A stretch of DNA of 33,676 nucleotides. It comes from Gammaproteobacteria bacterium (GTDB lineage Bacteria; Pseudomonadota; Gammaproteobacteria; Steroidobacterales; PWYM01). The notes below the pieces were generated by a model. It had not been told where the DNA came from. It was given only the letters and a program-made list of their open reading frames with translations, and searched no databases. The stretch covers positions 1 through 33,676 of the forward strand of contig JAFIFN010000031.1 of the NCBI GenBank assembly GCA_020832005.1, read 5' to 3'. Within the stretch, counting starts at the first letter, position 1. Each line of letters begins with the position of its first letter. Positions 17,050 to 24,044 of this stretch are shown piece after piece. The translations under genes were made by a program, and so were the position numbers.

Positions 17050-18251
17050 ACAACCGCCTCCTTCGTATCGCCGCCTGGACCTTCGGAGGGCTCGCCGTAC
17101 TGGCCTTCGCCGGATTCCTGTGGCTGCGCCAGAGTCCCTACTGGGCCGGGATCACGCTGTTTGCAGAGTCGCAGCGGGTCGAGAACTTCCGCGCCATGGA
17201 CCGGGTATTCCCGTCGCGGGCAGTGCCGCACGGCGGTCCGGTCTGGGCCTTCGAGCGCGATCCACGTGCCTTGCCGGAGACCTATGACTTCAATGACGAC
17301 GAGCGCGAGCTGAGCGCCTTTCTGGACCGGACCGTGACCACCGGCCTGCTGGTCGTCCACCGAGGCGCGATTACCCATGAGGAATACCGCCTCGGTGCCG
17401 ATGAAGCCTCGCCCTTCACCTCATGGTCGATGGCAAAGTCATTCCTGTCCGCACTGATCGGCATCGCGCTGGAGGAGGGGCACATTGCCAGCATCCGCGA
17501 CTCCATCGGCCGGTATGTCCCGGCGCTGGCGGGGTCGGGCTACGGCGATGTGTCACTCGAGGATGCGCTGACCATGTCCTCGGGCGTGGCGTTCAACGAG
17601 GACTACGACAACCCGTTTTCCGACATCAACATGCTGGTCTGGCGAGCAATGGCGATGAGCCAAACTGCCGAGCAGACGCTCTCTGGCTTGGGCCGGCTGC
17701 GTGATTCTGGCACGTTCAACGATTACATCAGTTCCGACAGCATTGCGCTGGGTCTGGTGCTGGAGTCCGCTACGGGGATGCCGCTTGCCGAGTACCTGGC
17801 CAGCCGCCTCTGGGGCCCGATGGGGGCCGAGGCGGATGCGACCTGGAGCACCGACCGCACGGGGCGCGAATTCGCGCACTGCTGCCTGAACGCGACCCTG
17901 CGCGATTACGCCCGCTTCGGGCGCCTCTATCTCGAGGGCGGGGCGCGGATGGGGCAACAGATCGTGCCCGCCGAATGGGTCCTGGCCTCGGTCAACCCCA
18001 CGGCCCCGCATCTGCAACCGGGCCAGAACCCGGCCAGCAGCTGGACCTTCGGCTATGGCTACAAGTGGTGGATCCCCGAGCACCCACAGGGCGATTTCAC
18101 CGCCATCGGGGTCTGGGGGCAATACATCTACATTGACCCCGCGCGCGAGGCGGTCATCGTCAAGACAAGCGCCGATCCGGATTTTGACAACAATGATCAC
18201 GAGAGCATCGCCGTCTTTCGCGCAATCTCTCAGGCGCTGGCAGGGCAGTGA
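17046..18251 (+). CDS. Serine hydrolase, beta-lactamase/NylB-like
   Basis: A 401-residue class C beta-lactamase-fold hydrolase. The N-terminal hydrophobic segment (WTFGGLAVLAFAGFLWL) is a membrane anchor or signal. The catalytic SXXK is S128-M-A-K131, and Y187 in the FNEDY stretch fits the Tyr of 6-aminohexanoate-oligomer hydrolases (NylB) and related esterases. The C-terminal FGYGYKWWI and GVWGQYIYIDP stretches fit the same group. ATG 17046 has AAGGAGGA 5 nt upstream and overlaps the CPBP stop. The tracked 680-residue ORF beginning at 16209 only reads through the CPBP gene in another frame. Substrate may be an amide, ester or peptide; true beta-lactamase activity is not implied. Confidence 0.88.
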   Translation: MNNRLLRIAAWTFGGLAVLAFAGFLWLRQSPYWAGITLFAESQRVENFRAMDRVFPSRAVPHGGPVWAFERDPRALPETYDFNDDERELSAFLDRTVTTGLLVVHRGAITHEEYRLGADEASPFTSWSMAKSFLSALIGIALEEGHIASIRDSIGRYVPALAGSGYGDVSLEDALTMSSGVAFNEDYDNPFSDINMLVWRAMAMSQTAEQTLSGLGRLRDSGTFNDYISSDSIALGLVLESATGMPLAEYLASRLWGPMGAEADATWSTDRTGREFAHCCLNATLRDYARFGRLYLEGGARMGQQIVPAEWVLASVNPTAPHLQPGQNPASSWTFGYGYKWWIPEHPQGDFTAIGVWGQYIYIDPAREAVIVKTSADPDFDNNDHESIAVFRAISQALAGQ

Positions 18252-18273
18252 CTACCCTGAGAATAATGGTCAG

Positions 18274-18555
18274 GTTAGCTAAGGTGTATACGTCATGCTG
18301 TTCACAAGGCTGGCTGTGATGATGCTGGTTGAGGAAGGGGTTCTGGACCTGCACGCCGATGTGGCGGGCTACACGCGCGAAACCGAGGTGCCCGGCTTTG
18401 AGCAGCTGACGCTCGCCCAGCTGATGAGCCACCGCCCGGGCTATGAGGATACCTATGAGCAGTTCGTGCAAGCCCGCATCCTCGACCCGCTGGGGATGGG
18501 CGCCACCACCTATAGCGAGGCAACCGCGCGCCCTGACCAGCCGCCGCTGTCGTAA
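18274..18555 (+). pseudogene. Remnant of a second serine hydrolase (beta-lactamase family)
   Basis: The frame reads LFTRLAVMMLVEEGVLDLHADVAGY...LAQLMSHRPGYEDTYEQFVQARILDPLGMGATTY. Both halves match the beta-lactamase family: the helix after the SXXK motif, the LLTHTPG-like strand, and the late PLGM-TT motif. The segment between TPG and PLGM, normally around a hundred residues and carrying the YXN region, is missing. The N-terminus with the catalytic Ser/Lys is also missing. The longest ORF (18295-18555, 86 residues) cannot be a functional hydrolase. It is not a simple duplicate of the neighbouring intact gene, whose sequence differs. The remnant ends at the start of the 69-bp repeat. Confidence 0.7.
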
Positions 18556-18616
18556 TTCCGCATCCGCCGGAACATCTCACCGATGTCAGTCGGGTCAGAT
18601 GACCCTGAGGCGTCAC
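18548..18616 (+). repeat. 69-bp direct repeat, copy B (HlyD C-terminus remnant)
   Basis: In one frame this reads VVIPHPPEHLTDVSRVR then stop, against VVIPHPPEQLTDGSRVRSP in the intact adaptor. Identity to 16021-16089 is 57 of 69 bases. It lies directly against the end of the serine-hydrolase remnant. The divergence suggests a paralogous HlyD tail or an old duplication rather than a recent one. An exact GGGTCA-GA-TGACCC dyad spans the stop codon. Confidence 0.75.
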
Positions 18617-18643
18617 GGGGCCCAGACACGACAGCATCGCTCC

Positions 18644-18709
18644 GAGACCGGCTCCGAGGACTAAAGCGGATTCCGGTCTCTTGTAGCAAGACAGATTATA
18701 CGTATAATC
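18644..18709 (+). promoter_or_regulatory. Toxin-antitoxin promoter with palindromic operator
   Basis: GATTATACGTATAATC at 18694-18709 is a perfect 16-bp palindrome containing a consensus -10, TATAAT (18703-18708). TTGTAG at 18681-18686 is a weak -35 with 16-bp spacing. Just upstream, GAGACCGG (18644-18651) and CCGGTCTC (18673-18680) form an 8-bp inverted repeat. A palindrome on the -10 of an antitoxin-first operon is what autorepression by a Phd/YefM dimer would use. AAAGG at 18725-18729 is the antitoxin ribosome site. Confidence 0.65.
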
Positions 18710-18738
18710 CGGACATCTGCTTTGAAAGGCCAGATGCC

Positions 18739-18993
18739 ATGCCAATAGTTGGGTCGCTTGAGTTCCAGCGCAGGTTCGGAGAGTTCCAGCATCAGGCACA
18801 GCGCGAGCCGGTCGAGATCACCCGGCACGGACGGCGAGAGTTCGTGCTCATGTCGGCCGATCACTATGACTGGCTCAGGGCCGCCGCCCAGCGAAGTCAC
18901 CAAACAGCAGACGCTGCCGATGTGGTGATCAGCGCGGTGGAGCGTGCGGAGATGGACCCGGAGCATGCCCATCTTGATGAACTGCTGAAGTAG
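18739..18993 (+). CDS. Phd/YefM-family antitoxin
   Basis: A small antitoxin of 84 residues. Its N-terminal ~50 residues have the Phd/YefM fold signature: a short strand and helix (MPIVGSLEFQRRFGEFQHQAQREPVEITRHGRREFVLMSADHYDWL). The acidic, flexible C-terminus (SAVERAEMDPEHAHLDELLK) would bind and neutralise the toxin. The tracked start at 18583 lies upstream of the promoter; ATG 18739 has AAAGG 9 nt upstream. The toxin gene follows after 10 bp. The N-terminal domain probably binds the palindrome upstream to repress the operon. Confidence 0.85.
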   Translation: MPIVGSLEFQRRFGEFQHQAQREPVEITRHGRREFVLMSADHYDWLRAAAQRSHQTADAADVVISAVERAEMDPEHAHLDELLK

Positions 18994-19003
18994 CGCAAGG
19001 TTC

Positions 19004-19423
19004 GTGGGGCTCCCCGAACCAAGGCCCGGCCTCGTCATCCGCTACGACTACCTCTGGACCCATGAGGCGGCTGCTGGCCGGCCGCAGGGCAAGGACCGCC
19101 CGACCTGCCTTGTTGCAGCGACCGATGCGCTGGTGCGCCCGCGTCATGTCGTCCTGCTGCCGATCACCCACACGCCGCCTTCCGGCGATACGATCGAGAT
19201 CCCGGCGAAGGTGAAGCAAGCTATCGGGCTTGATGACGACGCGAGCTGGGTTATCGTGTCGGAACATAACATCGACGAATGGCCCAACGGCGGGCTGTCA
19301 CCTGTGCCCGGCAAACCGAACACGTTCAGCTACGGCTTCATTCCGCCGGGGCTGTTTGCGAAGATAAAGGCCAGCTTCCTCGCACTGGCCAGAGCGAAGA
19401 AGAGCAACCCCGTCCGCCGCTGA
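19004..19423 (+). CDS. PemK/MazF-like toxin
   Basis: A 139-residue protein resembling the PemK-like branch of type II toxins, which are usually mRNA endoribonucleases. Visible features are RPGLVIRYDYLWTHEAAAGRPQGKDRPTCLV at the N-terminus (the MazF-type strand with basic loop), a central VVLLPITHTPP strand, and a C-terminal helix (FAKIKASFLALAR). It begins at GTG 19004, 10 bp after the antitoxin stop, with AAGG just upstream. The order antitoxin then toxin is typical. Pairing of Phd/YefM with a PemK-like toxin rather than Doc or YoeB is a mixed combination that occurs in TA systems. It appears intact. Confidence 0.8.
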   Translation: MGLPEPRPGLVIRYDYLWTHEAAAGRPQGKDRPTCLVAATDALVRPRHVVLLPITHTPPSGDTIEIPAKVKQAIGLDDDASWVIVSEHNIDEWPNGGLSPVPGKPNTFSYGFIPPGLFAKIKASFLALARAKKSNPVRR

Positions 19424-19490
19424 ACGACGCCGGCATCGCGGAATCGATCATGATTCCAAACGCCATAGCGCAAGCTTCGGCCACCCCGTC
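19424..19490. terminator. Convergent intergenic region with weak hairpin
   Basis: The gap lies between the convergent toxin and beta-CASP genes. GGAATC (19440-19445) and GATTCC (19452-19457) form a 6-bp stem around a 6-nt loop. There is no T-run on either strand, so this is at best a weak terminator. Confidence 0.25.
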
Positions 19491-20930
19491 TCAGCTGGCT
19501 GACGCGGCAGCCGTCGGATGTCCGTGCAAGCCCTCGAGTGTCACCAGGTCGATCCCGTCTCCGTGCGCCGGCTCGGTGACCGCCGTGCCAAAGTCATCGA
19601 CCAGGCGCTGCGCCAGTGCTGCGCGCGCAGCGGGTTCGCCATGGATCAGCCAGGTCGGCGGCGCCGGCTCGAAACTCCCATACCAGCGCAGCAGTTCGCG
19701 CTGGCCGGCATGCGCCGACATGCCACCGACGGTATGTACCTGGGCCTCCACGCGCATCGCCTCGCCATGGATGCGCACCCAGGGCTGACGCTCCACCAGC
19801 CGGCGGCCCAGCGTGCCGCGGGCCTGGAAGCCGACGATGACGATATGGCACTCCGGGCGCCAGACATTGTGCTTGAGGTGGTGGAGTACGCGACCGCCAC
19901 TGCACATGCCGCTGCCGGCGATGATGATCGCGCCCGAGCGGACATGGTTCAGGCGCATGGACTCTTCCGGTGATTTGCACAGTGTCAGATTCGGCAGCGG
20001 TGGCATGAAGCTCTTCGCCGTGGACAGCTCACGGGTCTCCTCGTCGTGGAGTTCGGAGTGGCTGATGTAGAGCTGGCTGGCCTGGATGGCCATCGGGCTG
20101 TCGAGGTAGACCTTCCACCGCTCCATGCCCCAGTCATCCCAGTGCTTGCCGAACAGGTAGAGCAGGTCCTGCGTCCGGCCCACGGCGAACGCCGGAATGA
20201 TGATATTGCCGGCATCGTGATCGGCAGAGGTCAGGATGTCCTTGAGTTCGGCCAGCGTGGCCTCGTGGCTGCGATGATCGCGATCACCGTAGGTGCTCTC
20301 CATGATCAGCGCATCGGCCTTCGTGATCGCGGCCGGATCGCGCACGATCGGCATGTCGTAGCTGCCAAGGTCACCGCTGTAGATCAACGTGCGGCGCAGC
20401 CCGTCATGCGTCAATTCCAGTTCGATCGATGCGGCGCCGAGGATGTGGCCGGCCTCGTGCAGGCGCAGGCGTACGCCCGGCAGCAGGTCTTGCCAGGCGT
20501 CGAAATCCAGGCTGCGGAACTGTCGCAGGGTATCGGCGACATCGTCTGCGCCATACAGCGGCTCGACCGGCGGCAGGCCCTTGCGTGCGCGGCGCCGGGA
20601 TTCGAGTTCGGCATCGCGGCGTGACAGCGATGCCGAATCCGGCAGCAGCACGCGGCACAGCCCGCGCGTGGCGCGATGGGTGTAGATCGGTCCGCGATAG
20701 CCGCGACGCACCAGCAGCGGCAGCCGCCCGGAGTGGTCGATGTGCGCATGCGAGAGCACGACGGCATCCAGCCGCGTCGGGTCGAAGGCAAAGTCCTGGG
20801 CATTGCGGGCTTCATCCGCACGCGAGCCCTGGATCAGCCCGCAGTCCAGCAACAGGCGCATGCCGTTGATCTCGACCAGGCAGCACGAGCCGGTGACCTC
20901 GCCGGCCGCGCCGAGAAATTCCACTTTCAA
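19491..20930 (-). CDS. Beta-CASP metallo-beta-lactamase-fold ribonuclease-like protein
   Basis: A 479-residue cytoplasmic metallo-hydrolase of the CPSF73/YSH1-like (COG1236) group. The zinc motif is H61-A-H63-I-D65-H66, with later ligands in EAGHILGA and YSGDLGSYD. The beta-CASP domain is inserted (FAVGRTQDLLYLF, SPMAIQASQLY), and the RNA-metabolising end carries VRSGAIIIAGSGMCSGGR and GGMSAHAGQRELLRW. Family members are endo- or exoribonucleases. The start appears to be TTG 20930, with GGGAGGA 8 nt upstream; no in-frame ATG fits. The gene is divergent from a methyltransferase. Its RNA target is unknown. Confidence 0.9.
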   Translation of the reverse strand: MKVEFLGAAGEVTGSCCLVEINGMRLLLDCGLIQGSRADEARNAQDFAFDPTRLDAVVLSHAHIDHSGRLPLLVRRGYRGPIYTHRATRGLCRVLLPDSASLSRRDAELESRRRARKGLPPVEPLYGADDVADTLRQFRSLDFDAWQDLLPGVRLRLHEAGHILGAASIELELTHDGLRRTLIYSGDLGSYDMPIVRDPAAITKADALIMESTYGDRDHRSHEATLAELKDILTSADHDAGNIIIPAFAVGRTQDLLYLFGKHWDDWGMERWKVYLDSPMAIQASQLYISHSELHDEETRELSTAKSFMPPLPNLTLCKSPEESMRLNHVRSGAIIIAGSGMCSGGRVLHHLKHNVWRPECHIVIVGFQARGTLGRRLVERQPWVRIHGEAMRVEAQVHTVGGMSAHAGQRELLRWYGSFEPAPPTWLIHGEPAARAALAQRLVDDFGTAVTEPAHGDGIDLVTLEGLHGHPTAAASAS

Positions 20931-21104
20931 GATTGCATTCCTCCCGATATGGCGTCCCGCCGCGCGTCAAGACGCTCATCGACCGCCGCGCAGATACAGT
21001 CGCCGAGTCTAGCAGCGCCGCCCCGTGATGTTGTGGACACTGCGCGTCCTGCCTGCATACACTGGCAGCAAGCGCAGCTCGCGCGATGCCACAGGACGGA
21101 TCCC
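20931..21104. promoter_or_regulatory. Divergent promoter region, beta-CASP / methyltransferase
   Basis: On the plus strand TGGACA (21034-21039) is five of six to the -35 consensus, and CATACA (21056-21061) is a weak -10 at 16-bp spacing. AGGACGGA just before ATG 21105 is the methyltransferase ribosome site. On the minus strand GGGAGGA serves the TTG start of the nuclease. No dyad stands out. Confidence 0.35.
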
Positions 21105-22229
21105 ATGGCCAGAAACCTGCAACACGACATGCTGCCGCGCGCGGACGCCGAAGACCTGGCGCGCCAGCGCTATGTGCTGGCGCTGAAGACGCATCTCGGC
21201 CGGCGGCTGCGACCCGGCAACGCGGTGATCTGGGAGCGCGCGGTCAAGCCCGCCTTCGAGCGGGTCCACGGACATGCGCCCACCGAACGCGGCGACATCG
21301 CCGACGCCATGTACGCCCATCCCGGCTACCAGAGCTGGAGTGCGCTCAATCGCGTCGCCCAGGAGCTGATGTGGGAGTCGGTCGGCGAAGCGGTGTTCCG
21401 CGAGTCCGATCGCATGTCCGCCGAATACCGGCGCCTGCATGACAGCCGTCCCGCCGGCGGTTCGCTCGACCTCGACGAGGACTTCGAGGTGCCCAAGGCG
21501 ATCCGGCGCATAAACATCCATCTCCAGCCCGGCGGCTATGCCAGGGATGAAAGCCCGGACGATGTCATCGCAGGCGCGTTCTACGAAGCCGGCGGCGCCC
21601 TGTATTCGATGGGCCAGTCGATCGGCACGCGCGAGTCGAAGGCGCAGATCGTGCAGCGCTACCTGGCCGAGCGCTATCCCGACTTCAAGCCTGGTCGCGT
21701 GCTTGATATGGCCTGTTCGGCGGGCGCGTCGTCGGTGCCCTACGCACTGGCCTGGCCCGAGGCCGAAGTTCACGCCATCGACGTGGGTGCCGGCATGCTG
21801 CGCTACGCCCATGCCCGGGCCGAGGCGCTTGGCGCACGCGTGCATTTTCACCAGCGCGATGTCGCCAGCACGGGTTTCGAGGCCGGCAGTTTCGACCTGA
21901 TCGTCTCGCACAACGCCATGCACGAGATGTCACAGGTCACCCAGGCGGCCATGATGCGCGAGTGCTTCCGGCTGCTGGCCCCCGGCGGGGTGTGCGTGCA
22001 CCAGGACGTGCCGCTGCGCTACGAGGAACTCGACGAGTTCATGCGCTTCGAGCGAGGCTGGGACCTGAAGAACAACAACGAGCCGTTCTGGGAGGCCTAC
22101 GCCACCAACGACCCCGCGCAGATGCTCCGCGACGCCGGCTTCCCCGAAGCCGAAATCCACGTCGGCTACCTCGACCAGAGCGACGGCTCCATGAAGTGGT
22201 TCATCGCCGCAGCACGCAAACCCGGCTAA
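21105..22229 (+). CDS. SAM-dependent methyltransferase with an N-terminal domain of unknown function
   Basis: A 374-residue protein. Residues ~200-310 form a class I Rossmann methyltransferase: motif I VLDMACSAGASSVPYA, an acidic motif II (VHAIDVGAGML), RDVAS, and FDLIVSHNAMHEM with LLAPGGVCVHQDVPL. The N-terminal ~190 residues (for example RYVLALKTHLGRRLRPGNAVIWER and RINIHLQPGGYARD) are not a domain I recognise and may bind the substrate. The tracked ORF begins far upstream at 20676, antisense to the nuclease; ATG 21105 with AGGACGGA is the credible start. Substrate is unknown. It ends 5 bp before the second hairpin repeat. Confidence 0.85.
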   Translation: MARNLQHDMLPRADAEDLARQRYVLALKTHLGRRLRPGNAVIWERAVKPAFERVHGHAPTERGDIADAMYAHPGYQSWSALNRVAQELMWESVGEAVFRESDRMSAEYRRLHDSRPAGGSLDLDEDFEVPKAIRRINIHLQPGGYARDESPDDVIAGAFYEAGGALYSMGQSIGTRESKAQIVQRYLAERYPDFKPGRVLDMACSAGASSVPYALAWPEAEVHAIDVGAGMLRYAHARAEALGARVHFHQRDVASTGFEAGSFDLIVSHNAMHEMSQVTQAAMMRECFRLLAPGGVCVHQDVPLRYEELDEFMRFERGWDLKNNNEPFWEAYATNDPAQMLRDAGFPEAEIHVGYLDQSDGSMKWFIAAARKPG

Positions 22230-22234
22230 GGGGG

Positions 22235-22317
22235 GGCGCCACCTGCGGGAGGTCTTCGGCGGAAATAAAGCGGACCGCAGGGAGCCATTCCGCCGAAGAC
22301 CTCCCGCAGGTGGCGCC
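22235..22317 (-). repeat. 83-bp palindromic repeat (REPIN/MITE-like), copy 2
   Basis: Arms 22235-22264 and 22288-22317 are perfect 30-nt inverted repeats around a 23-nt loop. The loop is the reverse complement of that in copy 1 with one difference, so this copy is inverted relative to 11601-11683. The stem differs from copy 1 at only a few positions, and paired changes keep it intact. It could terminate the methyltransferase transcript. Confidence 0.93.
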
Positions 22318-22346
22318 GACGAGCCTGAAGTCAGTAGCTACCGAGC

Positions 22347-22766
22347 CTAACCGCGATACGTCTGCAGGTGAATGCTGGTCTCAGTGGCCGTGATCCCCCT
22401 GATCTTGCGCACCCGCTCCAGCGTCTCTGCCAGCGCCTGCAGATTGCCCACCCGCAGCTCGGCCAGCAGATCCCAGCGCCCGTTTGTATCGTGCAGCGCC
22501 TCCACACCAGGCTCACCGAGCAGCGCCCGGATCACCGCCTGCTGATGGCCTTCGACCGCGATGCTGCACCAGGCGCGGATGTCGTCGCGCATGGCATCCG
22601 GGCGCAGCCGCACCGTGTAGCCGGCGATGACACCCTCGCGTTCCAGCCGCGCCATGCGGTTGGTGATGGTGCCGCGTGCCACGCCCAGGTTTTGCGCCAG
22701 CTGCGCGATTGAGGCGCGCGCATCGTGACGCAATTGCGCGATCAGGGCCTGGTCGAGAGCGTCCAT
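22347..22766 (-). CDS. Lrp/AsnC-family transcriptional regulator
   Basis: A 139-residue regulator. The N-terminal winged HTH (residues ~3-55: LDQALIAQLRHDARASIAQLAQNLGVARGTITNRMARLEREGVIAGYTV) is followed by the RAM/ligand domain (about 65-135, with the turn DTNGRWDLLAEL). It would sense an amino acid and form dimers or octamers. It is divergent from an ornithine-cyclodeaminase-family gene, the usual arrangement for a local regulator of amino-acid catabolism. An extended -10 sits so close to the ATG that transcription should start at the A of the start codon, giving a leaderless mRNA. No ribosome site is present. Confidence 0.92.
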   Translation of the reverse strand: MDALDQALIAQLRHDARASIAQLAQNLGVARGTITNRMARLEREGVIAGYTVRLRPDAMRDDIRAWCSIAVEGHQQAVIRALLGEPGVEALHDTNGRWDLLAELRVGNLQALAETLERVRKIRGITATETSIHLQTYRG

Positions 22767-22769
22767 TCT

Positions 22770-22863
22770 GTCATTATACCATCAAGCTCTGCTCTTTTAA
22801 TCAGAAAACTGACATTAAATAGCATATTTTGGCGTTTTAAATAACACCGCGCCTTGGGATACT
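22770..22863. promoter_or_regulatory. AT-rich divergent promoter/operator, Lrp-type regulator / ocd family
   Basis: On the minus strand TGGTATAAT is an extended -10 (hexamer 22773-22778), with 6 nt between it and the regulator ATG. TTTAAT (22796-22801) and ATTAAA (22814-22819) form a dyad with a 12-nt spacer, a plausible Lrp-type site. On the plus strand TTTTAA (22835-22840), 17 bp, then GATACT (22858-22863) is a weak promoter for the cyclodeaminase-family gene. The stretch is strikingly AT-rich against its surroundings. Confidence 0.55.
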
Positions 22864-22913
22864 GTGCAGGTCGATTCAACAGTTGCCAGGATTTCATCCC
22901 GCAAGGAGCCCGT

Positions 22914-23957
22914 ATGACTGCCCTGCTCACCACCCAAGACGTCTCGCGCATCGTCGCCAGCATCGGCCTGCCGGCGTTTCTGGCGCGCATGGTCGACTAT
23001 CTCGAGGCTGACTTCCGGCGCTGGCCGGACTTCGACAAGTGCGCACGTGTCGCAGCGCACTCGGAAGTCGGGGTCATCGAGCTGATGCCGGTGTCCGATG
23101 CCAGCGAATACAGCTTCAAGTATGTCAACGGCCATCCGAAGAACACCCGCCGGGGACTGCCCACGGTGATGGCCTTCGGCGTGCTTGCCGATGTCGAGAC
23201 CGGCGAGCCCACGCTGCTCAGCGAACTGACGCTGACCACGGCGATGCGCACGGCCGCCACCTCGGTGATGGCGGCACGGCCGCTGGCACGCGCCGATGCG
23301 CGTGTCATGGCGCTGATCGGCAACGGCGCCCAGAGTGAGTTCCAGGCGCTGGCCTTCCATCACCTGATGGGTATCGATGAGCTGCGCCTGTTCGACGTCG
23401 ATCCGCGCGCCACCGACAAGCTCATGGCCCACCTGGCCGGCATGCCCGGTCTGCGCGCGATCCGTTGTGCCAGCATCGCCGAGGCCGTGCGGGGTGCGGA
23501 TATCGTCACCACCGTGACGGCCGACAAGACCAACGCGACGATTCTCACCGCCGATATGCTCGAGCCGGGCATGCACATCAACGGCATCGGTGGCGACTGC
23601 CCGGGCAAGACCGAACTTGCCGCCGGTGTGCTCGAGCGTGCGCGCGTGTTCGTCGAGTACGAGCCGCAGACACGCATCGAGGGTGACCTGCAGCAGATGC
23701 CCGCGTCCTTCGCGGTGACCGAGCTCTGGCAGGTGCTCACCGGTGCGGCCGAGGGCAGGACCTGCGCCGACGAGATCACCGTATTCGATTCTGTCGGCTT
23801 CGCGCTCGAGGACTACTCGGCGCTGCGGCTGCTGCGCGACTGTGCACGCGAGCTCGGTCTTGGCGCCGAGGTCGGGCTGATTCCGCAGCTGGCCGATCCG
23901 AGGGATCTCTACGGCCACCTCACGGGCGGGCGGGCCGTAGCACGCAAGGTCGCCTGA
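22914..23957 (+). CDS. Ornithine cyclodeaminase / mu-crystallin family protein
   Basis: A 347-residue cytoplasmic NAD(H)-dependent enzyme. The N-terminal half has the family substrate/dimer region (FKYVNGHPKNTRRGLPTVMAFGVLADVETGEPTLLSE, with TAMRTAATS). The central Rossmann segment is VMALIGNGAQSEFQALAF, followed by FDVDPRA and VTTVTADKT. The C-terminal GDCPGKTEL and FDSVGFALEDYSALRLL stretches are typical. ATG 22914 has AAGGAG 5 nt upstream; the tracked start at 22854 precedes the promoter. The activity may be ornithine to proline plus ammonia, or a related imino-acid reductase or amino-acid dehydrogenase step. The divergent Lrp/AsnC gene probably controls it. Confidence 0.9.
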   Translation: MTALLTTQDVSRIVASIGLPAFLARMVDYLEADFRRWPDFDKCARVAAHSEVGVIELMPVSDASEYSFKYVNGHPKNTRRGLPTVMAFGVLADVETGEPTLLSELTLTTAMRTAATSVMAARPLARADARVMALIGNGAQSEFQALAFHHLMGIDELRLFDVDPRATDKLMAHLAGMPGLRAIRCASIAEAVRGADIVTTVTADKTNATILTADMLEPGMHINGIGGDCPGKTELAAGVLERARVFVEYEPQTRIEGDLQQMPASFAVTELWQVLTGAAEGRTCADEITVFDSVGFALEDYSALRLLRDCARELGLGAEVGLIPQLADPRDLYGHLTGGRAVARKVA

Positions 23958-24033
23958 CGCGTTTTCACCCTTGGCGACCGCGGCCCTCAGGCGACCGCGG
24001 CCCTCAGGCGACCGCGGCCCTCAGGCGACCGCG
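23948..24033 (+). repeat. 17-bp tandem repeat (3.6 copies) able to pair with the ocd 3' end
   Basis: The unit GGCGACCGCGGCCCTCA repeats exactly at 23973, 23990 and 24007, with a partial copy at 24024-24033. TCAGGCGACC, which spans each unit junction, is the reverse complement of GGTCGCCTGA (23948-23957), the last codons and stop of the upstream gene. One stem, GGTCGCC...GGCGACC, is therefore available in several registers. It may act as a terminator-like block between convergent genes, or simply be slippage-expanded sequence. Confidence 0.85.
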
Positions 24034-24044
24034 ACGTCGATGCT

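Noticed and set aside
16209-18251. 680-residue plus-strand ORF as one fusion protein.
   Set aside because: Its first ~279 codons are the wrong frame of the CPBP gene; the real hydrolase starts at 17046 with its own strong ribosome site.
17046-18251. Antibiotic resistance beta-lactamase.
   Set aside because: SMAK and the FNEDY context fit NylB-like hydrolases and esterases; nothing in the sequence supports a beta-lactam substrate.
16021-18616. The 69-bp direct repeats as attL/attR of an integrative element.
   Set aside because: No integrase, transposase or tRNA gene is present and the copies are only 57/69 identical; a paralogous HlyD remnant explains them as well.
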